Below are positions 47,548 through 58,490 of a stretch of DNA of 64,000 nucleotides, in pieces. The notes beneath the pieces were generated by a model, which was not told where the DNA came from, did not search any database, and saw only the letters and a list, made by a program, of their open reading frames with translations. A program made the position numbers and the translations under genes. Positions within the stretch are counted from its first letter, which is position 1, and each line of letters begins with the position of its first letter. This DNA comes from Eretmocerus hayati (lineage: Eukaryota; Arthropoda; Insecta; Hymenoptera; Aphelinidae): NCBI GenBank assembly GCA_029851415.1, contig CM056742.1:79474748-79538747 (forward strand). Reading direction: 5' to 3'.

Positions 47548-48681
47548 CAGGGTTCATACTCATTTATGCAAAAATTTTAGGGAATATATGGGACATTTTT
47601 CTCACAAATATAGGACGAATATAGGACAAAAAAATCTAATCTAAAAGCCGTATGTCAGAATTTAAACATCTTGAAATTGAATTTTATTCAGTTTCAAGTA
47701 TTTATTCGTCTTCGAACGAATCCAGTTTTCACAAACAAAACAATCATTTCAGTAAACGATACATGACGGAAATCAGAACAATATTTTAAACTAAATCTTT
47801 CAATACAGATAATTCTTATCCTTACTGAGCTTTGGAATTGATACTATATCATCTTGACAAATGACATGACAATAAGGCACATGTTAAAGTTAGGAAATTC
47901 ATACGTTTAGAAGACATTCTACTGAACAGATTTGATCACTGGAAACATTGCTTTTTTGCTTTGTAATTGCTTTTTTTTGGTATTCAAAATCGCCAAATTC
48001 GCGTTTTCCAACTTTGAAATGCTCATAGCTTAAAAACAATAGATCCTAGAGGAAAATAATAAATGTAACTTTTTGCTTAAAATGTCCCAAATTACCTTAA
48101 TCCAATGGTTTTAGATCGAAAAAAAATGATTTTCGCAATTTTCCGATGTTTGGGTGCCTACAAAATTGCGAAAAATAACTTTCGCGCCTCGCACATGAGG
48201 TTCCCCGCTTCCGAGCGATCATTTCAACCCTCGCCTCCGGCTCGGGCCGAAATCCGACCGCTCAGAAGCGAGCTACAACCTCATGAACTCGGTGCGAAAT
48301 ATACTATTTTACAATTTGTTCAAACAATTTCGGTTTAAATAATTTTGCACCAGACTTCGGCTTGGAAACATGCATTCGTAGGATCAGAATGGTCTTCCAA
48401 AGGGGATCCCGAGAAGAATTCTCATTTTTCTATTATTGCAAGCTATAGCGATAATTTCACCTGGTCTAGTTGGCGTGCGTCAGCCAGATCTTTTCCGACG
48501 GATCAAGAATCCGTGAGGTTCACGATATTGTCGAAAGATATTGTTTTTGTGGACAAATTTCTTCATGGTGCCAAAAAATATATATAGGAAATAAAGGACA
48601 AAATCAGAATATATAGGAATTTATGGGACAAGCTCAAAAATATAGGAAATATAGGAATATAGGACATCAGTATGAACCCTG
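47548..48681. mobile_element. 1134-bp non-autonomous hAT-like element
   Basis: 13-bp TIRs CAGGGTTCATACT and AGTATGAACCCTG, flanked by CTGATG on both sides (47542-47547 and 48682-48687). The mirror arm (45660-45680) carries the uninterrupted site. CAGGG-type ends are typical of hAT elements; the 6-bp duplication is shorter than the usual 8 bp and would fit the hAT6 group. Subterminal repeats of the ATATAGGAC type occur at both ends (47620-47640, 48600-48665), as expected for transposase binding. No transposase ORF. Confidence 0.8.
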
Positions 48682-49318
48682 CTGATGGTACCCAAATTGA
48701 CTCCGAGACCGCAACTTTACGACTTTTATGGTCCGCGGTCAGGTAGTCTCGCCCATCGACGATTTTACGGGCCCCGGCTGTAAAAGACAATAAAAGCCTC
48801 ACAATAGGCGCAAACTTTAATTTTTTTCAACTTTGCGACCTTGCCTCGCGTTTGTTTATTTAAAATCTCATATTGCATTTTTGTATTTGACATCCAGAAT
48901 TTTTTTATGATTTTTCTGTTTTTGAATCAAGTCTTCAACCTCAATAGATCCCGAGATAACATTAACTGGATTATCTCCAAAGGTTATTAATTTTTTTGGC
49001 TGATTGTTGTTGGACGCTATTGGGGAACCAAATATCTATCACCTACATTTTATGCAGCGTCCCAGAATTTTTTTTGACAGAGCTGTAGCATCCCAAAGTC
49101 GAGCTACCTCTGAAATTGGCCTTATACCCGCGTTTTTTTACATTCTGATAACAGCTACAGCCGCAGTTGTCATCCGATCGACTTCAAAAAAATTTTATCA
49201 TGGCCGCGACTAGATGTGCTTCGACGTTATCCCAGTGAAAAAAATTAGCGATTTTTTTGGAGACAGGATAGCAGAAATTCTCTAGGTGTCAATCATTTTT
49301 AAACCGATAGTAGGTGGT

Positions 49319-50298
49319 TATTGGCTATGGGACATGTGAGTTTCAGCGCCTCCGAGCGGCGGAAAACGGCATTCCACGGGAGGTAACATTCAAAGTTTTT
49401 GAACGTGTTCAATGCGGGCTTTGGTCTTCTCATGCAAGTAGCTCAAAAACCGTAGCTTGGATGTGGCAACAGTATGCGAGGCGATTGTAGGGTTTTCGAA
49501 AACGAAGAGTTTGAGCGCTTGGGGTCTGAATCCGAGCACAATTGCGTAAACTAGAGCGAGTTGAAAATTTTGCCTAATGCTTTTTGCATGGGCTATGCGG
49601 TCACCGCTCAAGCCACTGATTCTGCCCCGACTCGCTCCGATATTTTTCTCGCTTCGGGCTCTGTGAATCCCTCAATAATGGTCTGATTGACATGTGTGAT
49701 AGCTCAAAATTTTCGCAATTAAAAATCTAACAACTTTCTCGCTTACTGTTACGAGGTTTGAGCGATAGGTTCTCTCAAAAATGAAGGAAAACCTCTACCA
49801 CGCGCCTGATTTGCATGCTCTATTTCTGACCTTGATTTTTGGGAAAACCGTTGCTGAAACCTTTTAAGAGTAAGCGAGAAAGTTGTTAGATTTTTAATTG
49901 CGAAAATTTTGAGCTATCATACATGACAATCAGAACATTATTAAAGGATTCACAAAGCCCGGAGCGAGAAAAATACCGGAGCGAGTCGAGGCAGAAGCGG
50001 TGGTTGAGCAGTGGCCGCATAGCTCCATGCAAAAAGCATTAGGCAAAATTTTCAACTCGCTCTAGTTTACTCAATTATGCTCGGATTCAGACCCACAAGC
50101 GCTCAAACTCTTCGTTTTCGAAAACCCTACAATCGCCTCGCATACTGTTGCCACATCCGAGCTACGGTTTTTGAGCTACTTGCATGAGAAAACCGAAGCC
50201 CGCACTAAACACGTTCAAAAACTTCGAATGTTACCTCCCGTGGAATGCCGTTTTCCGCCGCTCGGAGGCGCTGAAACTCACATGTCCCATAGCCAATA
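49319..50298. mobile_element. 980-bp palindromic element
   Basis: Left arm 49319 to about 49750 and right arm about 49866 to 50298 are inverted copies with about 115 bp between them. The ends are TATTGGCTATGGGACATG and its complement. It begins 6 bp after the end of the 45.0-49.3 kb palindrome. No coding capacity and no target duplication seen. Confidence 0.8.
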
Positions 50299-51394
50299 GC
50301 CTCAATGTAGGGGGTTATTTCCCCGTAAGAATTATACCGATATCCCAGACTGCATCCAAATGCCGACCTTAACACTGAGGGAAAAAAGCCATGTCACTGG
50401 CGAAATTTCGTGAGTTTTCAAATTTGGTGGCCCGCCATTCCGGTCTATTTCAATTTTGAGTCTTGAGCTCGTTACATCTTGATTGTAGGATCTCAAAAAA
50501 GGTTTCTGCTCTGTCGCGGAGTTGATACATAGCCATTGGTGCGAAAAATCGGTACATAAAGGGCGTAACGCACGAATCACCGCGTTTCGTGCATTTGCTC
50601 AAACAGCTACCCGACGGTAATACGTATATCGCACCCAAGTACCTGTATCACATGATATTATCACATGAAATTGCGACATGATATTATCACGTAACGAAAC
50701 GCTTCGGATAATGGAGAGCATTGTGTATCACTATTTTGCTCGTAGCAAACGCATGAATGGTGAGCGTGATCAATTTTGCAATCCCAAAGTATTTTAGAAT
50801 TGTTTGGATGCTTTCAACGCTTTGTCGGCAGTGCCGGCCATGACCGGGCATCTACGCTACGGCCGCTCCGATGCAGCTAGTATTCCGCCGTGGATACTCG
50901 CAGCAACACTGTCTATGGCTCGGGGTATTCATAATATCGTCGAGAGATCATCCGAGTTCACGACCATTCATGATCCGGAGTCGAGTGCACATGTTTATTA
51001 GTACCTATATCACGTCATATTATCACGTGATGGGTCAATTGCGCACGTGATAATATTATGTGATATATTATGTGATATTGACACGTCATTTACCGGGAAT
51101 TCGTGAGAATTCAATGGGATACGACGTGTACTTTGTCGGAAGACGAGGAAGCTCATAGCAGATTCACCGTTGTTCACCTCATAAAGAGGCAATACGCTAT
51201 CTGGAGACGGATTACGCTGGCGGCCGGTGACGAAACTCCCGACATACTGTTTCAATATACCTCATTATATGTATATTGGTGTTATAAATTACAGTAGTAT
51301 ATATATCAATATACTGCCGGTAACATAGAGGTATTACACTAGAGTGAGCCAGTCTAGCGCATTGAAAGGCATGGGACTTGTTCACTCTGGTGTA
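50299..51394. other. intergenic with inverted-repeat remnants
   Basis: 50693-50905 pairs with 44044-44250 (see that entry). ATATTATCACGTGATA-type motifs recur at 50650-50700 and 51010-51090. A plus-strand frame near 50804-51001 shares the peptide 'AMTGHLR' with the minus-strand frame at 44044-44150, hinting that the repeat was once coding. No gene recognised. Confidence 0.4.
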
Positions 51395-52718
51395 GCCAAA
51401 AATAGTTACGTTTTTTTTGGACGTACAAATTCCACGTACTTTTTCCACCTATATTTTTCATCTATTTTTTCCACCTATTTTTTCCACCTACTTTTTGCAC
51501 CTACATATTACACGTACCACGGGTAAGATACGTGTCTAAAACGAGGCAGCGGGGCCGTATGTTTGTGATGCCCAGCAGATGCTGTCTGCCGCGCTGCGCT
51601 ATAGCTGGCTGCGGCGGATGCTCGCAGGTCGACGCAATTTCGGGTTGAGGATAATTGGGTACCCAAAATTGAAATTCATACTGGATCGTAGCATTATGGA
51701 CCATGCAACAGATTCTTTTAATGCGTTTGGAGTGCCAACGGAAAACGAAAATGACTCTTCCGTATGTCTTCAAAGGATTGACACATAACCTCATCAAAAC
51801 CTGTCCTCCACCTTCATTTCCTCAAAGGGATGGTGCACAAACCATATGGCCTCGTTTTGGGCCATTTTCCACCACACACCCACCCCCATATGGTTTCACA
51901 TGGCATTCCATTCAACCACCCTCCCACCCCCTCAAAAGCCATATGATCCTCGGAAATTTTTCTCTCCGAAAATTGAGGAGTTTCCAGAGGATGAATGTAG
52001 ACTTCCTATAGGATCGAATGTACCGTAATTTATTTCAACTGAATTTATGATACGGTGTCATCAAATCTATTTCTACCTTCACCTTTTGTTTGTTCCATTC
52101 GGACGGAAAACTGAGATTTCTCGGTGGGCTCTGACCATATGGCTTTGGGCTTGACCACCTACCCACTTCATCTGGTTTAATATGGTGTTTTGGACGACCC
52201 CCCACCCACCCCTTGCTGACCATATGGTTTTTGAATGGCCCCAAAGTGTATGAATAACAAGTCACAAGTAGCTCTACAGTTGAAGGTGGCTGCCAGGTTT
52301 TGATGAGGTTATGTGTCAATCCTTTGAAGACATACGTAAGAGTCATTTTCGTTTTCCGTTGGCACTCCAAACACATTAAAAGAAGCTGTTGCATGGTCCA
52401 TAATGCTACCATCCAGTATGAATTTCAATTTTGGGTACCCAATTATCCTCAACCCGAAATTGCGTCGACCTGTGAGCATCCGCCGCAGCCAGCTATAGCG
52501 CAGCGCAGCAGACAGCATCTGCTGATGGGCATCACAAACATACGGCCCCGCCGCTTCGTTCTAGACACGTATCTTACCCGTGTTACGTGTAATATGTAGG
52601 TACAAAATGTAGGTGGAAAAAATAGGTGGAAAAAATAGGTGGAAAAAATAGGTGAAAAATATAGGTGGAAAAAGTATGTGGAATCTGTACATCCAGAAAA
52701 TACATAACTATTTTTGGC
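51395..52718. mobile_element. 1.32-kb palindromic element
   Basis: Arms 51395 to about 51812 and about 52285 to 52718 are inverted copies, starting GCCAAAAATAGTTA. Each arm has a tandem of a 13-14-bp unit (TTTTTCCACCTA and its complement, 51437-51505 and 52605-52680). The 470-bp spacer carries several CATATGG motifs in CCACCC-rich context. No transposase; ORFs in the arms mirror each other. Confidence 0.8.
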
Positions 52719-54552
52719 CGAGATGCCTCCATGGCCTTGAATCAGCCGCAAAAATTTGGCAAGGTTTGCGTAACAAAACAACTACGTTTTGCAAGATTCC
52801 AGATTTCTCAAGGACAATTCAAAGACTTCAAGGACCGCTAGACACCCTGCACTTTGATGAAGTGGTCTTGTTTTTATATTTCGTGCATAATATGATTATT
52901 GTAAAAAAAGGCTGTACTTATAATGTTGAAAATGAAATTATTACAGTAACTGTAAAAAAGTGAGAAGCCAGCGCAGCCTTATGGATACAATTGTGAGGTT
53001 CAGTGGAAAAGGCCTGAGTTTCAGTCCTGGTCAGCACCTTCCACAATTCTCAAGTTGCCTCCATCGCGAGCTTGAGTGTTTCAGACCAACTCAAGACTAC
53101 AGGTACAACGAAGTAACCCTTCAAAGATATATAGATGAAGAGGAACCATAAAAAGTAGATAGAGTAGAGTAAATTAAAATGGTATCTGGTTCAGCTAATT
53201 GATTACGCTTCAAAGCAATCCACACTGTGTTTTTCATGAGCAATGAATCAGGAGATCAGTAAATTTTGTAGATTGATTAGCACTATAGATCAATCAGCTT
53301 GAACTGGAACTTTCTTGAGTCTGACTCAGAAGTGTAATTTTAGATAAGTTTCTTCATGGTAGACCTATCGAGATATTCAACTAGAATCACACCTCTGAGT
53401 CAGGCTATGAATCACTCAAATTTAAGGCTTGAGATGGACTAACAATGAGAGTCTGTGGCAGCACTGGTCTCGGTACAATTGTTGTAGTTAGGCCAGTGTT
53501 ATCACTCAAACCCCAACAACAACTGCTAAAGTGGAACCTCCAGAGGCTCTCCAGAGAACAATCTTGGTTATTCCAATGGTGATAATCCATGGGTTTGATG
53601 GTTGAAATGATCCATGAATGAGTATGAGTATTATTTCTTGTGTTGCGTATTCAAGGCAAGGTTTCTTTATCCTCTCTGATGTTGTGGTCAGGGAATCAAG
53701 GATTCAGTTTGGTTGCATCATCTCTGATTGTCAAGAACTAATCTCAATATTAGATAAGGGAATAGTGTATGCAACAATACCATGCACAGGGGGTACAAGA
53801 TATTTAGACTAAACAGACTCAGAGTATTCAGTCAAGAATAACCTACTCTGAGGGTGCCTGTTTATCTGGGTCAGCGCTCAGTCCCTGTTGAGATAGTAGA
53901 ATGCTGAGCAAATACTAATATTCAGAATTATACATACTTATTTAGGGATGTTCAACACTGTTGTGATATTTCCAATGTTCAAGGAGAAAAAAGCGTCCAG
54001 AACAGGCTCCGCGGACCCTCGGCGTCTAAACTTGCATGAAATTCTATGGCCTGGCCTTGTACAAGTTCAAAAGATGAGGTAGCATTTATGCGCCGCACTT
54101 GATCCGGTGTACTGAGCTAACCATACAAGATATTCGCGGTTGTCCAATGAGCGCACTGCTCATCTAATCAAATACCCTACGAATCTATATCGATTATACC
54201 AAAATGACTCCTTAGTTTGCATGGAAGAAGCGCAGGGATTCCGCAACGTTAGCGGTGCTTTTGCACGCCTTACCAACAATTTGATGGATGTGCAAACTGC
54301 TCAGAAACCCCGCATTCTTTTGACAATAGGATTCACTCCTTGCTCAGCACCCAGGCGTTTTTTATAATGATAATACGAAGTTGGTTGGTTGAATTTCTTG
54401 TGAACCCAGGTCACAGACTCTACACTCTGGTATCAACGGCGGTCTGTGGGGTAATTGAATACCCAACATGCGCACTACATGGGCAATATTACGCCCTGTT
54501 ATGAACGAGCCCTGAAGTTACTGGGACGATGGTTCTGGCGAAGACGGAACGC
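52719..54552. other. AT-rich intergenic region, nothing recognised
   Basis: Short ORFs at 52960-53151, 53618-53812 and 54140-54367 carry no recognisable domain. The last few hundred bases may belong to the body of the minus-strand LTR element beyond the 54562-55446 insertion, but I cannot show it. Confidence 0.35.
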
Positions 54553-54561
54553 TTGGTTCAG

Positions 54562-55446
54562 ACGTACGTCAACCTGTACCGCCACCAAAATGTGACAATT
54601 GTTTTTGGTAGGACTCTAACTTCTCTAATTGTATAGAAAATTTCAGAATTTGCCTATTTTGCCTTTTCGAGAAAATCGACTTTGAAGTCGCTAAAATATG
54701 CCCGTCTTCCAGAGGCCACAGCTCTTCGAATATTGAGCCTAGACCAACGTACCTAGGCTCAAATTGAAGCTCTGAATTTGCCAAAATTGTTTTAGGTATT
54801 AAATTGCCAGAAAGATTATCGCGAAGGATGATACCGTCGATTATAAGTTACACGTGGTCACAGTATACCTATATATATGGTGAGATGGCGGACGGGTGGC
54901 GCCAGCGCGGGAAGACAAATCTCGCGATGATCTCGATGCATGCATAGGTTTCTAGCACCCGCTTTACGTCTGCAAGGGGTTAGATCTGCTCTGCTGGCCT
55001 CGTACAAGGTTCCAATGCAGGTATTCCACAAGCCATCCCGTCAAACGTCGATCCGGGCGATCCCAGCCCGCAAAAGCAGTGTTGTCGTCTGCTCGAGATC
55101 AGTTGCCCCCTCCGCGCGCCGTATTGCCGTATATATAGGTATACCCAGTACACGCGAAAACCTTTGACCATGTAATTTATCTCTTTCGCTCATTGTGTGG
55201 TCTGTTTGACGCCGAAAACAATTTTGGCAAATTCAGAGCTTCCATTTGAGCCTAGGTACGTTGGTCTAGGCTCAATATTCGAAGAGCTGTGGCCTCTGGA
55301 AGACGGGCATATTTTAGCGACTTCAAAGTCGATTTTCTCGAAAAGGCAAAATAGGCAAATTCTGAAATTTTCTATACAATTAGAGAAGTTAGAGTCCTAC
55401 CAAAAACAATTGTCACATTTTGGTGGCGGTACAGGTTGACGTACGT
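54562..55446. mobile_element. 885-bp Mutator-like/foldback element with 9-bp target duplication
   Basis: Ends ACGTACGTCAACCTG and CAGGTTGACGTACGT, flanked by TTGGTTCAG on both sides (54553-54561 and 55447-55455). TIRs extend about 235 bp (54562-54796 with 55213-55446) and are nearly identical; mirrored ORFs (54569-54784, 55197-55439) reflect this. A 9-bp duplication with long TIRs is characteristic of Mutator-like elements (MULEs). The 415-bp core has no transposase. The insertion lies in the minus-strand ORF that follows the LTR at 55.95-57.18 kb. Confidence 0.85.
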
Positions 55447-55833
55447 TTGGTTCAGTTGTTGAATCTGGCGTGGCGCCGTTTATAACTCGAGGCCTACTCG
55501 ATTCTGCGCCTGCGCGTGCTAATCTACGGGCCTGTTGTAAGGCGTAGAGCTCGTACACGGTTGCGGTTCGGCTGGCTCCTGGGAATCGGAAATGGCAGCG
55601 CGGGCAACGCTTGGGTCCGCTGGAGTCAGACATCGTTCATCGTCCGTCGGAGAAACGCCGTACACGGTCAGGTCGAGCACTCTTGTCGTGCGGCGAAGCG
55701 TAGGTACGAACTCGGGTATGTATTTTGAGACCTTCAGAGGAGGTTGATATTCCTCAGGGTAGACCACAGTCACGGAACTAGCCCCTCCTGGTATTTTCGT
55801 CGGCCGTTCCGGCGAGGGCTGGGTCTCCTTCAT
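55447..55833 (-). CDS. unidentified minus-strand ORFs downstream of LTR, interrupted
   Basis: Two overlapping minus-strand frames are open here. One (55833-55519) is Pro/Thr/Ser-rich, starts with an ATG and ends in a natural stop. The other (55633 onward) has 'CPRCHF' near its start and runs into the MULE insertion; skipping the insertion and one duplicate of the target site keeps it open until a stop near 54515. Their position just after a minus-strand LTR suggests the gag start of that element, but I recognise neither capsid nor zinc knuckle, so this is inference from position only. Confidence 0.35.
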
Positions 55834-56191
55834 ACGCTTACAAACCTGGTACTTATAAATATTCGGTATCTGCTGCTGTTGCTGGAACTACTGGATGGCT
55901 GGATCTCTGGACCGTCGCTATTGTTACTTCTGATGGGGCCGGATTCGTTGGGTTGTTAAGTGCTGAAGCACAATGGAAGCAGTGGTAACAATCAATGTGG
56001 CTTTATTAACTGACTCTACACAAAACTGGCGTTATGGAAGACTCTATACAGAACTGGCGTTATGAAATGCGTTATACAAAAATGAGAGTCCAGAATGGCA
56101 ATGCAAGGCTCGTTATGTGGTTACTCGAGTGAGGCTGAGGTTAAAGGTCTGGGTCTCAAGCCCCAAGTCTGCTGGCGGGCGCTGTAGGCTC

Positions 56192-56200
56192 CTTATATAG
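56192..56200 (-). promoter_or_regulatory. TATA box of the minus-strand LTR
   Basis: TATATAAGG on the minus strand, with CCAAT-type boxes upstream. It would start transcription near 56165, inside the LTR (U3/R border). Confidence 0.55.
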
Positions 56201-56865
56201 ACGAAATGACGTCATTAGCTGAGTGGCGTGTTTACGCCCAGGGAAGCCTCTGACTGGTTGCTGGTGGTGCGTGCGCATCCTCTCCTTGATGCGCCATCAT
56301 GGATCTGGGCGGTGCCGACTACTGAAAGGGGGCGGGCTGTTGCCTAATTCGTGTGCGGCCATTATCGATCGAGCGCGTCGTGGATCTGCGCGCTGGAGGG
56401 GAGACTCTCTCTCGTCTGGGCAGCGTCTCTGATTGGTTGTCGGTTGCGTCATCTAATAAGGCCTCCCCTCGGTATGCAGCGGCGCCGGGCTTGTTGTTGC
56501 TAGGTGGTAGCGTCGGCGTTGCCAAGCGTATGCGACGTTACCGAGTCTCATGGCCGTATGCGGTAATGAGGTCATGGCTGTACGGCGAGTGTTGTTTGTC
56601 GGCCGCCCCCTTTGGCTGTTGCGATGCTGCATCTCATGTCCTCTTGGCGTTGCTTGGCTTATGCACGTAGCTGTAGCTGGTCTTTGCTTTGGCTTGAGGC
56701 GTGTCCGATGTCCGTTGTCGACGGCTTCCATGCCGTGTATCCGCAGGGAGTTCTGGAATCATGAGTCCCGGTTGGGACTCGTAAATCATGTCAACAACGT
56801 GTTCTCAGACCAACGTGACCGTTGGCTTATGGTTAATCCATCATTTAATTCCAATATCTTTATTT

Positions 56866-57095
56866 AGTCGAGAGCCACCCTTCAGCACAAGACACAACCC
56901 TGCGTGAATGCGGATCGTCACTTTATATCTTTTACTACGCGTGGGGACTCTCCGGCACGAAGCATAATCTCGTGTGAATGCGGAATGGTATTTCACGTCT
57001 TTGACTACACGTAGGAGTCGCTCTTTGGCACAAGGTACGGTCTTGGGTGAATGCGGAACGATAGTTTGTGCCTTGGACTACATGTAAATAGACCG
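56866..57095 (-). repeat. three 73-80-bp U3 repeats
   Basis: Each unit has TGTGAATGCGGAA (or TGGGTGAATGCGG), about 20 bp, TTTGACTACACGTAG (or similar), then a CTTTGGCACAAGG block. Units are 75-85 percent alike and are placed where retroelement U3 enhancer repeats lie. Confidence 0.75.
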
Positions 57096-57500
57096 TTTTC
57101 CTCTCATTTTGTAGTACGAGTCGAGATTCTCCGAATTGTAGGTTCACGGTTATCTGGGATCGAAGGTTTCATACCTTAACAGCCCAAATCAAGAGTGAAT
57201 TTTACTGCGCAATCGCAGATCTTTATTGGTGGCTAATTTCCAAGTTGAACGATTCGATTCTGGGTGATTGAGTCAAAGGCGTAAAAGCCAAGGAGTGCAG
57301 GTAGACAAATCAGTCAAGACAAATAGATGTAAATTGAATTTCTGATATATTGATCTGTTCGGATACTATGAAACAGCAAGAGTTGCGGTTAGCTCGAATC
57401 TAAACAACCAAGTGCCATCGTCGAATTTTGTGCGTCCTTATATATGCTGGCACGGCTGGTGGTTGGGAGTAGGGTCCCTAGAAGGGGGTCTCGACAAGGT

Positions 57501-57568
57501 CCGCCATATTCAGACAAATCCGGTAGATATAGGTGTACAAGAAGGATTAGTTTGTCTGAATATGGCGG
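57501..57568. repeat. 18-bp inverted repeat (hairpin)
   Basis: CCGCCATATTCAGACAAA (57501-57518) and its exact reverse complement (57551-57568) with a 32-bp loop, 29 bp upstream of the gypsy LTR. It could be part of a longer LTR or an older insertion scar. Confidence 0.85.
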
Positions 57569-57596
57569 TGATATACCCAGGGGTGGGAGAACCGTG

Positions 57597-57875
57597 TGTG
57601 GGCATCGGCACACACACACTCATGCAAGCGCGTGCGTGTCTCTGCCTCAGAGAGCGGGGATGAGCAACGGGCGATTTACGAATTGTGAGCGCGGCATAAG
57701 CTTATACAGCAGTCAGTTAGTTAGTCAGTCTCGCATCGCCCATCGAGCGAGTAACGACACTTGTAAAACAATGTACATATTTTAAGTAATAAATTATTCT
57801 ATAGTTTACAGTAACTTGTGCCTCTCAGTCACTTGGACACGAACCTCGACCCCGTGGGAGTCGTAAATCCCCACA
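57597..57875 (+). mobile_element. 5' LTR of the Ty3/gypsy element
   Basis: Starts TGTGGGCATC and ends ATCCCCACA, matching inverted ends. It contains GCAGTCAGTTAGTTAGTCAG (57701-57720), like the initiator region of arthropod gypsy LTRs, and AATAAA at 57788-57793. The end is fixed by the primer-binding site that follows at 57877. The 5' edge is less certain; the LTR could begin earlier. Confidence 0.65.
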
Positions 57876-57876
57876 C

Positions 57877-57891
57877 TGGTGACCCCGATCC
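57877..57891 (+). promoter_or_regulatory. primer-binding site
   Basis: TGGTGACCCCGATCC one base after the LTR end. It starts with TGG, the complement of a tRNA CCA end. It would prime minus-strand DNA synthesis. The exact tRNA cannot be named with certainty. Confidence 0.75.
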
Positions 57892-58232
57892 AGTGGAAGA
57901 GGCCCGGCACGGAATCCTGCGGATCCGGCCGAACGTCAACGCATCGGAGCAGCGCGGGTAACAACATCGCTCTCGTGGCCCTGTACAAGGCGTCGTCGAC
58001 CATCTTCGTCGCCGGAGCATCGCTCGGAACTCCATCAACGAGCACCTCACCTGCTGAAGCCAACTTCCATCGGCGTGCAGCAAGGGGCCAGCAGCTCTGC
58101 AGCAACATCGCGGCGAGTTGCAACTACTCCGATGCAGCGGCAACAGCAAGAAAAATCTGCAGCAAGGTAAAATGACCCGCGAAATCTCATCGCGATTAAG
58201 GCAGCCAAAATCAAAAATTCTTGTGGGTGCTC

Positions 58233-58490
58233 GGGTAGGCTAGTCAACTTGGCGGCAGCCTGATAATTCCTGGAGCACACCACACATATATCGCGCACGT
58301 TTTTGGGGTAAACCAGCCAACTTGGTGACGGTAAAAAAACCCTCAGATTCGACGCTCAACATTGCGCGTATGAGTCAGGTAGGCTCGTCAACCTGGCGAC
58401 GACCTGATAATTCCTGATTCATACCGACCAACAAAACTGCTCGCGTTTGGGTAGGCTCGTCATTTTGGCGGCGACCTGATAATTCCCGGC
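58233..58490 (+). repeat. four 72-bp leader repeats
   Basis: Units start near 58233, 58306, 58378 and 58450 with GGTAGGCTCGTCAACTTGGC, followed in three of them by GACCTGATAATTCC. They lie in the 1.24-kb untranslated leader between the primer-binding site and gag. They may serve RNA structure or packaging, but this is inference. Confidence 0.8.

Larger units (their letters stand above)
45040..49313. mobile_element. long palindromic element with two insertions in the right arm
   Basis: The left arm (45040-46058) and right arm (46062-49313) are inverted copies about a centre near 46060, starting TACTATCGGTTTAAAAATG. The right arm is 2.2 kb longer because it contains a LINE (46329-47342, within a GA tract) and a hAT-like element (47548-48681). 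The mirrored ORFs at 45141-45350 (minus) and 49004-49213 (plus), and at 45552-45785 and 48563-48802, differ at a few residues only and have no recognised domain. Arm identity is high, so the palindrome formed or was homogenised recently. Confidence 0.8.
55954..57181 (-). mobile_element. LTR of a minus-strand retroelement (about 1.2 kb)
   Basis: Bounded by CTTAACA (57175-57181) and TGTTAAG (55954-55960), the matching inverted ends of an LTR. Read on the minus strand it has three tandem repeats of about 73-80 bp in the U3 part, CCAAT boxes near 56440 and CCAGT near 56245, a TATA box (TATATAAGG near 56200-56192), and an AATAAA poly(A) signal near 56000, followed about 45 bp later by the end. The flanks (TGGGT and GCCCA) are not duplicates, so it is not a solo LTR with intact target duplication. 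The sequence after it on the minus strand (ACCCAACGAATCC) is not a standard TGG-starting primer site. Confidence 0.6.
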
